The notes below the pieces were generated by a model. It was not told the origin of the DNA, did not search any database, and worked only from the letters and a program-made list of their open reading frames with translations. DNA of 64,000 nt from Oscillospiraceae bacterium (GTDB lineage Bacteria; Bacillota; Clostridia; Oscillospirales; Oscillospiraceae), in NCBI GenBank assembly GCA_017542425.1, contig JAFXXH010000007.1:16166-80165 (forward strand). The letters run 5' to 3'. This document shows, piece by piece, positions 18,455-27,210 of this stretch. Each line of letters begins with the position of its first letter. Position 1 is the first letter of the stretch. A program made the position numbers and the translations under genes.

Positions 18455-19466
18455 CACAGGATCCATGTCCATGCCCCGGACGCTGATCATAGCCGAAGCA
18501 GGCGTAAATCATAACGGCAGTCTGGAACTGGCCAAGCGGCTGGTGGAAACGGCAAAGGACTGCGGCGCAGATATCGTCAAGTTCCAGACCGCTAAACTGG
18601 ACTCCCTTGTATCCAGATCCGCTCGTATGGCGGAGTATCAAAAGAGAAACATCGGTATGGAGGAGAGCCAGAAGGAGATGCTGCGCAAGCTCTTGCTTTC
18701 GTTTGACGACTTTATCGAACTTGCGGATCACTGCAAAAGAGTCGGGATTCATTTTTTGTCTACGCCTTTTGACATAGAGAGCATCCGCTTTTTGAACGGG
18801 ATGCAGGACATTTGGAAGGTACCGTCCGGGGAGATTACCAATTATCCGTACCTTGTGCAAATCGCCGGGACAGGAAAGCGCGTGATCCTTTCCACCGGAA
18901 TGGCGGAGATGGCAGAGATCGCTGCGGCAGTCCGGGTTCTGGAAGAGCACGGCACAAAGGATCTCACCATTTTACACTGCACCACAGAGTATCCCGCGCC
19001 GATCCAGGATGTGAATCTGCGCGTCATGGAGACGCTTCGGGAACGCTTTGGATATCCCGTGGGCTATTCTGACCACACCCAGGGGATCGAGGTGCCGCTG
19101 GCCGCAGTCGCGCTGGGAGCCTGCGTGATCGAAAAGCATTTTACGCTGGATCGAAAACTGCCCGGGCCGGATCACAAGGCAAGTCTGGAGCCCCATGAAC
19201 TGAAAGCCATGGTGAATGGGATCCGGAAGATAGAGCAGGCCATGGGTTCTGCGGAAAAGCGACCTTCCGAAGCGGAGATACGCAATCGCAGCGTGGCGCG
19301 CAAGAGCATTGTGGCCAAAAAGCGGATCGGTGTCGGCGATGTGCTGTCTTCGGACAACATCACCACAAAGAGGCCGGGTACGGGCATCGATCCAATGCGG
19401 TGGAACGAAGTGATCGGGACGAAAGCGATCCATGATTTTGATGAGGATGCGTTGATCGAGATATGA
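18447..19466 (+). CDS. legI: Nonulosonic acid synthase, NeuB/LegI family
   Basis: About 339 residues. The enzyme condenses phosphoenolpyruvate with a 6-carbon amino sugar to give a nine-carbon nonulosonic acid. IIAEAGVNHNGSLELAKRLV, ADIVKFQTAKLDSLVS, FLSTPFD, KVPSGEITNYPYL and YSDHTQGIEVPLAAVALGA are classic NeuB TIM-barrel segments. The C-terminal SAF (antifreeze-like) domain begins near residue 280 with RSVARKSIVAKKRIGVGDVLS. Length matches the family. ATG 18447 overlaps the acetyltransferase stop; a GTG at 18438 is in frame. It overlaps the next gene by four bases. Legionaminate rather than sialate is inferred from the neighbours. Confidence 0.93.
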   Translation: MVDTGSMSMPRTLIIAEAGVNHNGSLELAKRLVETAKDCGADIVKFQTAKLDSLVSRSARMAEYQKRNIGMEESQKEMLRKLLLSFDDFIELADHCKRVGIHFLSTPFDIESIRFLNGMQDIWKVPSGEITNYPYLVQIAGTGKRVILSTGMAEMAEIAAAVRVLEEHGTKDLTILHCTTEYPAPIQDVNLRVMETLRERFGYPVGYSDHTQGIEVPLAAVALGACVIEKHFTLDRKLPGPDHKASLEPHELKAMVNGIRKIEQAMGSAEKRPSEAEIRNRSVARKSIVAKKRIGVGDVLSSDNITTKRPGTGIDPMRWNEVIGTKAIHDFDEDALIEI

Positions 19467-20659
19467 AAAAGCTTGCGGTTGTGACGGCGACAAGAGCGGA
19501 ATACGGGCTCCTTGCGCCTGTGATCCGCTCCTTGCGTACATATGAAACTGATGCGTTGAAGATCGAACTGATTGTCACCGGTACGCATCTGAGCGAACAG
19601 TATGGTCAAACGGTTTCAGACATCGATGTGCGGATCGACCATAAGATTCCTGTTTCCGTTCGATCCGATACAGAACTGAGCATTTCTTCGAATCAGGCGG
19701 AAGTGCTGGTGAAATTTACAGAACTGTTTCTGACGGAGCGGTATCAGGCGGTCCTTCTGCTGGGCGACCGCTATGAGACGCTTGCGGTGGCGATTGCGGC
19801 AGGAAACACCAGGACGCCTGTCTTTCATCTGTGCGGCGGGGATACGACGGAAGGCGCTCTGGACGAGTGGATCAGGCATTCGATCACAAAGATCAGCTAC
19901 CTGCACTTCGTGACGAATGAGGAAAGCCGCAAGCGGGTGATCCAGTTGGGAGAAGATCCTGCCAGAGTGTTCAACTATGGTTCCACCAGCATCGACAACA
20001 TCCTTTCCGTTTCAAATCTGACGAAAGCGGAGGCGCTGGAGCGCGTCGGGCTTCCGGACTGCCGCTATGCGCTCTGCACCTACCATCCGGTCACCATGGG
20101 AAGCGGCAGCGTGGACGGCCAGATCGAGGCGTTTTTGGAGGCGGTTCAGGCTTTCCCGGAACTGGAATTCATCGTCACGAAGTCCAACGCCGATCTGGGC
20201 GGGGCCAGGATTAATGCAATGCTGGATGATGCGCAGACCAGGTTGGCCAATCTGCATGTGTTTGCCTCGTTGGGGCTCAGACGCTATCTTTCTCTGATGA
20301 AATATGCCGAGTTTGTCTTGGGCAATTCTTCCAGCGGCATTGTAGAAACCCCGGCCTTCCATGTCCCCACTGTGGATATCGGAGACAGACAAAGAGGGCG
20401 ACTGGGATCGGAGAGCATCATTCATTGCGGGGAAACTGCCGCAGAGATTGTCGATGCGATCCGGCTGGCTATGTCTGTGGAACACCGACACAAATGCCAA
20501 AGTGTCATCAGCCCATACGGCGACGGCCATGCAGCGAAACGAATTGCGGCAAAGACGGTGGAAATCGTTCAAAACAGGATAATCGATCTCAAAAAGACTT
20601 TTTTTGATTTGGAAAACAGAGAAACAACAGCGCGAACAATCCGGCAGGAAAGAGTGTAA
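19463..20659 (+). CDS. legG: NDP-sugar hydrolysing 2-epimerase, NeuC/LegG family
   Basis: A 398-residue member of the UDP-GlcNAc 2-epimerase family in its hydrolysing (NeuC-like) branch. It cleaves the nucleotide and inverts C2 to yield the free ManNAc-type sugar used by the synthase before it. Signatures: KLAVVTATRAEYGLLAPVI at the N-terminus, LLLGDRYETLAVAIAA, HLCGGDTTEGALDEWIRHSITK, GNSSSGIVETPAF near the C-terminus. Presence of this family, rather than a PseG-type hydrolase, points to legionaminic rather than pseudaminic acid. The ATG overlaps the NeuB-like stop. The last 20 or so residues look poorly conserved. Confidence 0.9.
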   Translation: MKKLAVVTATRAEYGLLAPVIRSLRTYETDALKIELIVTGTHLSEQYGQTVSDIDVRIDHKIPVSVRSDTELSISSNQAEVLVKFTELFLTERYQAVLLLGDRYETLAVAIAAGNTRTPVFHLCGGDTTEGALDEWIRHSITKISYLHFVTNEESRKRVIQLGEDPARVFNYGSTSIDNILSVSNLTKAEALERVGLPDCRYALCTYHPVTMGSGSVDGQIEAFLEAVQAFPELEFIVTKSNADLGGARINAMLDDAQTRLANLHVFASLGLRRYLSLMKYAEFVLGNSSSGIVETPAFHVPTVDIGDRQRGRLGSESIIHCGETAAEIVDAIRLAMSVEHRHKCQSVISPYGDGHAAKRIAAKTVEIVQNRIIDLKKTFFDLENRETTARTIRQERV

Positions 20660-20797
20660 AGTCAAGAAAGGCTGACAATGAACTGCGTGGAAGCTGGTAA
20701 CTGAGATACGCAGCACTGTGGGTACTCAGGATCTGTTCGCATTGAAAGGGCACTGTATCTGCGGATACGTGGAAAGCTATCAGGAGGTACGCACCAT

Positions 20798-21766
20798 ATG
20801 AAAATTGCTGTAATTGGACTTGGTTCTATGGGCAAGAGACGGATTAGGCTGATTCGGGAATTGTACCCCGACATTATCTTGGTCGGTGTTGACAACAGAA
20901 CGGATCGCAGGCAGGAAGTGGAGAACCATTTTGGGGTTCCATGCTGCGAAAACCTGAATCAAGCTGGCGGTGATGTGGATTGTGTTTTTGTGTGCACATC
21001 CCCGCTTTCGCACCACAGCATCATAAAAGATGCTCTTTCCCATGGATGCCATGTGTTTACGGAGCTCAATCTGGTGGCAGACGGATACGAGGAAAATATG
21101 CGCCTTGCTGCGTCCAAAGGGCTGGTACTGTTCCTTTCATCCACTTTTTTTTACCGGGAGGAGATTCGATATCTACATAGCCAGGTGAGACCCGCGCAGA
21201 GATGGAATTACATTTACCATATTGGTCAATATTTGCCTGACTGGCATCCCTGGGAGCGCTATCAGGATTTTTTCCTGGGGGATAAGAGGACGAACGGCTG
21301 CCGGGAGATTTTAGCGATTGAGTTGCCGTGGATCATAGACACATTTGGAGATGTTTCAAAGATTACAGTCGCATCGGACAAGCTTACGGGACTTGCAATT
21401 GATTATCAGGACAATTATATGATCCAATTGCAGCATGACGGCGGGAATAAGGGTTGCCTGATTGTAGACGTTGTCTCTCCCTGTGCAGTGCGCAATTTGG
21501 AAATTTATTCAGAAAATGCGTTCTTTTCCTGGAACGGAACCCCGGAATCTCTGAAAGCATACAATCCTTCTGTAAAAAAAGTTGAAACTGTGTCATTGCA
21601 GGAAAGAACGGAACACATGGATGGGTATCGTACATTTGTTGTGGAAAATGCTTACAAGAACGAGATCAGAGCGTTTTTCAGTGTTCTTCTGGAAGGGAAA
21701 CCAGCTCCGTACGGTTTTGAACAGGACATGAAGATCCTGAAGCTTATAGATTCGATTGGAGCATAA
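20798..21766 (+). CDS. Gfo/Idh/MocA-family oxidoreductase (first of a pair)
   Basis: A 322-residue NAD(P)-dependent sugar oxidoreductase. MKIAVIGLGSMGKRRIRLI is the N-terminal Rossmann site, with DCVFVCTSPLSHHSIIKDALSHGCHVFTEL as the conserved second half; the usual EKP is replaced here by ELN at that place. The C-terminal half should be the Gfo/Idh/MocA substrate fold. An AGGAGG lies 10 bases before ATG 20798, and 138 non-coding bases separate it from the epimerase. It is paired with a second member. Such enzymes accompany some legionaminate loci, but the step here (oxidation, epimerisation or deoxygenation of a sugar) is unknown. Missing Lys in EKP may mean altered chemistry. Confidence 0.8.
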   Translation: MKIAVIGLGSMGKRRIRLIRELYPDIILVGVDNRTDRRQEVENHFGVPCCENLNQAGGDVDCVFVCTSPLSHHSIIKDALSHGCHVFTELNLVADGYEENMRLAASKGLVLFLSSTFFYREEIRYLHSQVRPAQRWNYIYHIGQYLPDWHPWERYQDFFLGDKRTNGCREILAIELPWIIDTFGDVSKITVASDKLTGLAIDYQDNYMIQLQHDGGNKGCLIVDVVSPCAVRNLEIYSENAFFSWNGTPESLKAYNPSVKKVETVSLQERTEHMDGYRTFVVENAYKNEIRAFFSVLLEGKPAPYGFEQDMKILKLIDSIGA

Positions 21767-21768
21767 GT

Positions 21769-22698
21769 ATGGATAAGCTGAAAGTATGCTTTGTCGGAGT
21801 AGGATCTATTGCAAAAAGGCATATTTTGAATTTGCACAGTATTTGTGGTTCCAGCGGAATCGCCCTAAAAGCAGATGCATTTCGCCGAACGGCAACTGTC
21901 CCAACCGGGATCGATGCTGTATATACCAGAATGGAAGATATGCCGTCTGATTATGACGTCATCTTTATTACAAATCCGACAGAAGCACACCTTGAAACGC
22001 TACAGCGTTTTCATAACAAAGGAAAACATTTTTTTATCGAAAAACCTGTTGTATCGGTTCATCAAATTGCGGCTGCGGAGGGGTTTCAACAGAGAAAAGG
22101 TAGCGTTTATTATGTGGCCTGTCCCCTTCGTTACCATGCAGTGATACGCTATATCAAGGAAAACATTCCACCCTCAGAGGTGATTTCCGTGAGAAGTATT
22201 TCTTCCAGCTATCTGCCCGATTGGCGTCCTGGACAGGATTACCGAAATACGTACAGCGCGCATAAAGATATGGGCGGTGGTGTCAGCATAGACCTGATCC
22301 ACGAGTGGGACTATTTGACCTACCTTTTTGGATGGCCAAAGAAAGTTTACAGCTTGATTGGAAAAAAATCAGCGCTTGAAATTGATAGTGATGACCAGGC
22401 GCTCTATATCGCGGATTATGCTGACAAGGCAGTTGAACTCCATCTGGATTATTTTGGCAGGAAAACCATCAGAGAAATCCAACTGTTTACAAGGACAGAA
22501 ACGATTATGGGGGACATTGCAAACTGCAAAGTCCGTTTTCTGGTGCGCAATACGGAGCAGACCTTCCATGAAGAAAGAGATGATTTTCAAAAACGGGAAT
22601 TGCTCCATTTTTTTGAGTTGATAGAGGGAAAGACTTTACCGGAAGACGGGTTGCGGCATGGTATCCAAGTTCTTAAACTGACACAGGGGTGCGTATAA
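21769..22698 (+). CDS. Gfo/Idh/MocA-family oxidoreductase (second of a pair)
   Basis: A 309-residue paralogue of the preceding gene, starting two bases after its stop. KVCFVGVGSIAKRHILNLH is the dinucleotide site and HNKGKHFFIEKPVV includes the canonical Glu-Lys-Pro with the catalytic Lys, unlike its neighbour. MGGGVSIDLIHEWDYLTYLFG matches the family's conserved Gly-rich substrate segment with the His. Both halves are full length for the family. The pair could act as a heteromeric enzyme with one inactive chain, or as two separate enzymes; neither can be decided here. Confidence 0.83.
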   Translation: MDKLKVCFVGVGSIAKRHILNLHSICGSSGIALKADAFRRTATVPTGIDAVYTRMEDMPSDYDVIFITNPTEAHLETLQRFHNKGKHFFIEKPVVSVHQIAAAEGFQQRKGSVYYVACPLRYHAVIRYIKENIPPSEVISVRSISSSYLPDWRPGQDYRNTYSAHKDMGGGVSIDLIHEWDYLTYLFGWPKKVYSLIGKKSALEIDSDDQALYIADYADKAVELHLDYFGRKTIREIQLFTRTETIMGDIANCKVRFLVRNTEQTFHEERDDFQKRELLHFFELIEGKTLPEDGLRHGIQVLKLTQGCV

Positions 22699-22700
22699 AA

Positions 22701-23372
22701 ATGATTTTAAAAGCCAACATTGCAGAAACGGTTCTGCGGCAGCTAAAGAATTATTGGGAGGAAGTTGATTCGGACAGCATTCGAGCCGCTGTTCCGGAAG
22801 CACTTCAGATGATACAGAAAAACTATTATGAAATGCCGAATGGGCGATTTTGGAATGGAAAAGAGGTGGTTTTTTCCCCTTTCATGAGTGTTCAATGGAT
22901 GAACTTTCTTTATCGATTGTCTCATGTTTTGTATTTGCGAGGCGGAGGGGAGAGCGCTGATCAGGTCTATTACTTAAATAAGATTATGCACGCAAATGAT
23001 TGGTTTTATGCCATAGATCTCCCCGTGCATTTCCATTGTGAACATCCATTGGGGAGTGTTTTGGGAAGAGCGACATATGGGGACTACCTTTTTGTTTATC
23101 AAGGGATTACGGTAGGTGGAAACCGCAGACATGGTGCGTTGTACTATCCAACTCTCGGTGAGAATGTGATGCTGTATTCCAATGCGACGGTGCTTGGCAA
23201 TACGTCAATTGGCAACAATGTAGTGGTCTCATCAGGAACATATCTGATCAATGAGACGATTCCGGACAATTGCATCGTGTTTGGTCGCTCTCCAGAAATA
23301 ACCATTGTAACAAAAACAGAGGCGGAAATGAAATTGTATACACAGCATATTTGGGGATGGAGACAGCAATGA
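22701..23372 (+). CDS. Serine-acetyltransferase-like hexapeptide acyltransferase
   Basis: A 223-residue protein with a helical N-terminal part (about 1-125) and a C-terminal left-handed beta helix, the outline of CysE-like acetyltransferases. Segments LPVHFHCEHPLGSVLGRATYGDYLF, YQGITVGGNRRHGALYYPTLGENVMLYSNATVLG resemble serine acetyltransferase, with a candidate catalytic His. No cysteine-synthesis gene is nearby, and it sits between sugar oxidoreductases and the CMP-sugar synthetase. O-acetylation or other N-acylation of the nonulosonic acid is therefore a better guess than cysteine synthesis. ATG 22701 is used; a GTG at 22689 overlaps the previous stop. It overlaps the next gene by four bases. 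Confidence 0.72.
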   Translation: MILKANIAETVLRQLKNYWEEVDSDSIRAAVPEALQMIQKNYYEMPNGRFWNGKEVVFSPFMSVQWMNFLYRLSHVLYLRGGGESADQVYYLNKIMHANDWFYAIDLPVHFHCEHPLGSVLGRATYGDYLFVYQGITVGGNRRHGALYYPTLGENVMLYSNATVLGNTSIGNNVVVSSGTYLINETIPDNCIVFGRSPEITIVTKTEAEMKLYTQHIWGWRQQ

Positions 23373-24121
23373 AAGTTTTATTTACAATTTGCGGAAGAGC
23401 GGGTTCTAAAGGGATTCGAAATAAAAACCTTCGCGTTTTCTGCGGGAAATATCTGGTTTATTATACGGTCTCTGTTCTGGATCTCTACCTGAAGAAACAC
23501 CCGGAGGTCGAGGCAGACATCGTCGTGAGCTCTGATAGCAAAGAATTGCTCGACCTGGTTTGCAGCAACGTAACGCGGCGCGTTGAAAGGATCGAGCGGG
23601 ACGAGAGTTTGTCTGGTGATTCTGTCGGGAAAACCGCTGTGATCTACGATTGTCTTTCAAAAATGCAACTGTGGATGGACAAGGAATATGATATTGTAGT
23701 AGATTTGGATATTACTTCTCCGCTCAGGACGGTGGATGATCTTGAAAAGGTGATGGATTTGCATCTGGAAAAGCACGCCGATGTGACGACTACGGTCGCT
23801 ACTGCCAGGAGAAATCCATATTTTAACCAGGTAAAGCGAACAGAACATGGGGTGAAGAAAGTCATTGCGTCATCGTTTACTGCTCGTCAGCAGGCACCTG
23901 AAATATTTGATATGAATGCATCCATTTATGCATATAAGCCCTCGTTTTTGAGGGAGGGAAAAGGCGTGTTGGATGGGTATTGTGAGATTGTTGAAATGTA
24001 TGATACAGGTATTCTGGACTTGGATCATGAAAACGACTTTGTTTTAATGGAAGTCATCGCGGATTATTTGTTTCAACACAACACAAAGTTCCGTGAGGTT
24101 TATGAGAATACGCAATCCTAA
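23369..24121 (+). CDS. legF: CMP-nonulosonic acid synthetase, NeuA/LegF family
   Basis: About 250 residues. It activates the nonulosonic acid with CTP to the CMP-sugar used by the transferase upstream. The N-terminal FTICGRAGSKGIRNKNLR is the CTP-binding loop of CMP-sialate/CMP-legionaminate synthetases. YDIVVDLDITSPLRTVDDLEK, FTARQQAPEIFDMNASIYAY and DTGILDLDHENDFVLMEVI complete the family pattern, with Asp residues for Mg. ATG 23369 overlaps the acetyltransferase stop and follows GGAGA. It is the last gene of the cluster before a non-coding boundary. CMP-legionaminate versus CMP-sialate is set by context. Confidence 0.9.
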   Translation: MKVLFTICGRAGSKGIRNKNLRVFCGKYLVYYTVSVLDLYLKKHPEVEADIVVSSDSKELLDLVCSNVTRRVERIERDESLSGDSVGKTAVIYDCLSKMQLWMDKEYDIVVDLDITSPLRTVDDLEKVMDLHLEKHADVTTTVATARRNPYFNQVKRTEHGVKKVIASSFTARQQAPEIFDMNASIYAYKPSFLREGKGVLDGYCEIVEMYDTGILDLDHENDFVLMEVIADYLFQHNTKFREVYENTQS

Positions 24122-24132
24122 CTAAAACTTCC

Positions 24133-24596
24133 CACATGAGATTCCGACAAAAAAGTCTAATAAAGCTCCGATTTAAGCGCGATATCAAGGCGAAAAAGGA
24201 CGAAAAGAATAGCATATAGCCTCGAACTGTGATATAATATCGTCTTCGTCCGAAACAGAGCCAAGCGCAAGGACTGGATCGCCCTGATTTCTACGGATAT
24301 GGACCTTTCCGAGCGTGAGATCATCCGCCGCTATGGGGTCAGATGGAATTAGGATGAATCACATGTAGAAAGTAGAGCATACGAAAATGGACAAAAACAA
24401 TCCCAGTAGCTGGTTCTATGGGCTGTAATTACAGTTTTTCTTGTTTTTTCTATACGGGATGTGGAACAAGCTTTCCCAATCAAGAGGATCTGCAAGGGAC
24501 GAAGGAATCTGTATTTCAGACTCAGCGGTTTAAAAGCAGCGTGAGCCTCTTGCATTCCCTTTTTTGATTTGCTATAATTCATCTCACATGAGATTC
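24133..24596. repeat. 12-bp direct repeat CACATGAGATTC at 24133-24144 and 24585-24596
   Basis: Two identical copies in the same orientation bracket the transposase remnant, about 450 bases apart. They could be ends or target duplications of a decayed insertion, or a chance repeat; 12 bases is not decisive. Confidence 0.4.
24242..24352 (+). pseudogene. Transposase remnant (IS4-like DDE family, C-terminal segment)
   Basis: The frame VFVRNRAKRKDWIALIST, then DMDLSEREIIRRYGVRWN, followed by a TAG stop at 24350, matches the segment just before the last catalytic region of IS4-like transposases, which usually read on with further conserved sequence. Here the frame ends at the tryptophan-asparagine, and nothing before 24242 is recognisable. 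It is a fragment of about 36 codons, so not active. It marks past insertion at the edge of the polysaccharide locus. Confidence 0.68.
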
Positions 24597-25243
24597 ATAG
24601 CGGATTTGTTATAGATTCCGGAGTCGAATGTGGATGAACGCCAACCGTTCCAGTATGCTGTCATCCGTGTCTGCGAAGTGCCTTTTTCCAAACCCTCCGG
24701 TGCAATCAGGTTCACCCAGCCCTTGTTCAGTCGATCCATGAAAACAGGCGGAAGATTTGAGGGGCTTCCGCGGCAGCGGCAAAGTGCGCCTGTGAGAAGA
24801 CCGGTCGGCATATTCCCATCCGGGGTACCGACGGGAGCGTCCATGCATAACGCCTGGAAAAAGCGTATGAGATTGGATGCGCTCCGCGACAGAGCTTCAG
24901 TGATGTTATGATTTGCTCACGCAGTCTTGCGTGTTCAAATATTTGTAAAACAGCATCTCACGAAAGGAGCATACAGAGAGGCTGTTAGCGCCGGGCCCGC
25001 GATCGGGTGACGAGGTTTGGCAGTTGTCGAAAGACTCGGCGGATGCTGCCACGGCGTCATGCCGTGTTCCGGTTTTTCTCTCTTCGCGTTGCGACTGCGG
25101 CGGGAGAAGACGGGAGCGCGCATGTTCAGTGCGTCGTCAGAGGGAAAGCAAAAAGCGGAATCAACACCGTAACAGAGGTTCTCTTTCCACTGTATCATTT
25201 AAGCAAAGCGGGCACGCTCCCGCAGAAATGGAGAACAAATATC

Positions 25244-26047
25244 ATGCGCGTAGTCATTCAGGAAAATTACGATAAGATGTGCAAATGGGCGGCGGATTAT
25301 ATTGCGGCCAAGATCAAAGCTCACAACAGCGGCCCGGAAGCCGGCCGTCCCTTCGTCCTGGGTCTGCCCACGGGGTCTTCCCCCATCGGCGTGTACAAGG
25401 AGCTGGCGCGCCAGAACCAGGCGGGCGAGCTGTCTTTCGCCAACGTGGTGACCTTCAACATGGACGAGTATCTGGGCCTGCCCCACGAGCATGACCAGTC
25501 CTACTGGTACTTCATGCACGACAACTTCTTCGACCATCTGGTGGACATGAAGCCGGAGAATATCAACATCCTCAACGGCATGACCGAGGACCCGGAGGCC
25601 GAGTGCAGGGCCTACGAGGAGAAGATCGCCTCCTACGGCGGCATCGACCTCTTCATGGGCGGCATCGGTGTGGACGGCCACATCGCCTTCAACGAGCCCT
25701 ACACCAGCCTGGCTTCCCGCACCGGTCTGCGGAACCTGACCACCGACACCCGCATCGTCAACTCCCGCTTTTTCGGCAACGATCCGGAAAAGGTCCCGTC
25801 CCAGGCCCTGAGCGTGGGCGTGGGCACCGTCACGGATTCCAGGGAAGTGCTGATCCTCATCAACGGCCATAACAAGGCCCGGGCTCTGGCGGCCACGGTG
25901 GAGGGCGGCGTGAGCCAGAAGTGGACCTGCAGCGCGCTTCAGATGCACAACGGCGCGATCATCGCCTGTGACGAGGCGGCCTGCGGCGAACTGACCGTGG
26001 ACACCTACAAATACTTCCTGGACATCGAGCGGGGAGAGCGGCTGTAA
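25244..26047 (+). CDS. nagB: Glucosamine-6-phosphate deaminase
   Basis: A 267-residue cytoplasmic enzyme converting GlcN-6-phosphate to fructose-6-phosphate and ammonia. [18 protein letters not shown] is the phosphate-binding loop; [10 protein letters not shown] has the catalytic Asp; [13 protein letters not shown] carries the catalytic Asp/His/Glu region; and [26 protein letters not shown] is the conserved C-terminal lobe. Length fits the family. ATG 25244 follows GGAGAA by 8 bases; an open frame runs upstream to 25007 but lacks family sequence. It stands alone between the polysaccharide locus and a LysR gene, with no nagA nearby. It could feed or drain the amino-sugar pool. Confidence 0.95.
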   Translation: MRVVIQENYDKMCKWAADYIAAKIKAHNSGPEAGRPFVLGLPTGSSPIGVYKELARQNQAGELSFANVVTFNMDEYLGLPHEHDQSYWYFMHDNFFDHLVDMKPENINILNGMTEDPEAECRAYEEKIASYGGIDLFMGGIGVDGHIAFNEPYTSLASRTGLRNLTTDTRIVNSRFFGNDPEKVPSQALSVGVGTVTDSREVLILINGHNKARALAATVEGGVSQKWTCSALQMHNGAIIACDEAACGELTVDTYKYFLDIERGERL

Positions 26048-26116
26048 GACCCCGTCGCGGCGGCTGCGGTCGCTTCCTGTTCCCGGGAAGCCGGAAACAA
26101 AGAAATGAGGAGCCAG

Positions 26117-27022
26117 ATGAACGCCAAACGGTTTCAATATGTCCTGGTTCTCGCACGCGAAGGCTCCTTTTCCAAGGCGGCCGACGCCCTGGGCATTTCT
26201 CAGCCGTCGTTGTCCCAGTACATCAAAAAAATAGAACGCAGCATCGGGCAAACGCTGTTTGACCGGACGAATGGGGAGGTCCGAATCACCGAGGCCGGGA
26301 GACTGTACATCGAAGCCGGACAGAAGATCCTCGACATCGAGCATCAGCTGGAAAACGCCTTTGCGGACCTGGCCGCCTGCAAGACCGGCTCCCTCATCGT
26401 TGGGGCGGCTCCCTATCGCGCCGCCTCGATGCTGCCCACCATCGCGTCCGCGTTTCGGGCCCGATATCCGGGTATGCACCTGGTCGTCCGGGAGGGCACC
26501 ACGGCGGAACTGGCGGAGGGCATGGCGCACGGGGAATATGACCTGGCCCTGACCTTGCTGCCAATCGATCCGCGCCTGTTCCGCTATGAAAAGGTCGTGG
26601 AAGAGGAACTCATCCTGGCGGTCCCGTCCGCATACCCGCAGTTCCCTTCCGCGCCGGTGGCCGGTCGCAAATACCCGGCTGTGGATGCAAAAGTCCTCGA
26701 CGGCCAATCTCTGGTCATGCTCACCGACGCGCAGTTCATGCAGAAGCAGTTGGAGCATCTGCTGCTGGACTATCGGCTGCGGGTGTCCGTCGCCGCTGTG
26801 GTGAAGTCGCTGGAAGCTCAGATCGAAATGGTCAAGGCCGGTATGGGCATGGCCCTGATGCCCGGCGGGATCGAGCGCTTTTGCCGGGACGACTCCGTGA
26901 CCTTCTACTCCTTTAGGGACAGGCTTCCCAAGCGGGAGCTTGTGGTCATGTGGCGAAAAGATCGCCCACTGTCCCAGGTGGCGGAGGAACTGAAACAAGT
27001 GATTCACAGCATTCCGTGGTAA
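26117..27022 (+). CDS. LysR-family transcriptional regulator
   Basis: About 301 residues. The N-terminal winged helix-turn-helix is clear: FQYVLVLAREGSFSKAADALGISQPSLSQYIKKIE, then GQTLFDRTNGEVRITEAG. A two-lobed periplasmic-binding-like effector domain follows from about residue 90. LysR proteins usually activate a neighbouring operon on binding a pathway metabolite. Here it lies in the same direction and 188 bases before the TRAP-type permease operon, so control of that operon is likely. ATG 26117 follows AGGAG by 4 bases; ATG 26105 lies on the other side of that site. Effector unknown. Confidence 0.92.
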   Translation: MNAKRFQYVLVLAREGSFSKAADALGISQPSLSQYIKKIERSIGQTLFDRTNGEVRITEAGRLYIEAGQKILDIEHQLENAFADLAACKTGSLIVGAAPYRAASMLPTIASAFRARYPGMHLVVREGTTAELAEGMAHGEYDLALTLLPIDPRLFRYEKVVEEELILAVPSAYPQFPSAPVAGRKYPAVDAKVLDGQSLVMLTDAQFMQKQLEHLLLDYRLRVSVAAVVKSLEAQIEMVKAGMGMALMPGGIERFCRDDSVTFYSFRDRLPKRELVVMWRKDRPLSQVAEELKQVIHSIPW

Positions 27023-27210
27023 GCCTACGCCGGGCACGGGTTCCCCGCCAGCCCGGGCCGGTGTTCCACAGCGTCTACAGAAACGGCACACATTCATTTT
27101 GCGCACGGATTTTCCATCTTCTCGCCATCCTGTACTCTATAACAGCCGAGAGAACAGAGAAAAAAGAGAGAGAAGAGTATCAGATTCCACGAAAGAGGAG
27201 GAAACCCCGT

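Larger units (their letters stand above)
24122..25243 (+). other. 1.1-kb gene-poor boundary between polysaccharide locus and nagB
   Basis: Apart from a transposase remnant (24242-24352) and a 12-bp direct repeat, I find no gene I can support. Short open frames exist on both strands (for example 24584-24844 minus, containing GWVNLIAPEGLEKG) but none has a convincing ribosome binding site or recognised similarity; the latter may be the tail of a decayed gene. Base composition shifts from mixed to GC-rich after about 25.0 kb. Confidence 0.6.

Noticed and set aside
22701..23372. Serine acetyltransferase of cysteine synthesis (cysE)
   Set aside because: No cysteine-synthesis neighbours and it overlaps nonulosonate genes on both sides; a sugar acyltransferase is more likely.
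14306..24121. Plain N-acetylneuraminic acid (sialic acid) pathway
   Set aside because: The 4,6-dehydratase, DegT aminotransferase and CBS-nucleotidyltransferase are not needed for Neu5Ac; their presence with NeuB/NeuC/NeuA homologues fits legionaminic acid better.
14306..24121. Pseudaminic acid pathway
   Set aside because: The hydrolysing step is a NeuC-type 2-epimerase, not a PseG-type hydrolase, and the nucleotidyltransferase is PtmE-like.
24584..24911. Short open frames on both strands between the transposase remnant and nagB
   Set aside because: No ribosome binding site, no recognised similarity, and overlapping frames on opposite strands; described only as an unassigned stretch.
25199..27106. 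635-codon minus-strand frame opposite nagB and the LysR gene
   Set aside because: Both + strand genes are clear families; the minus translation has no recognisable domain.
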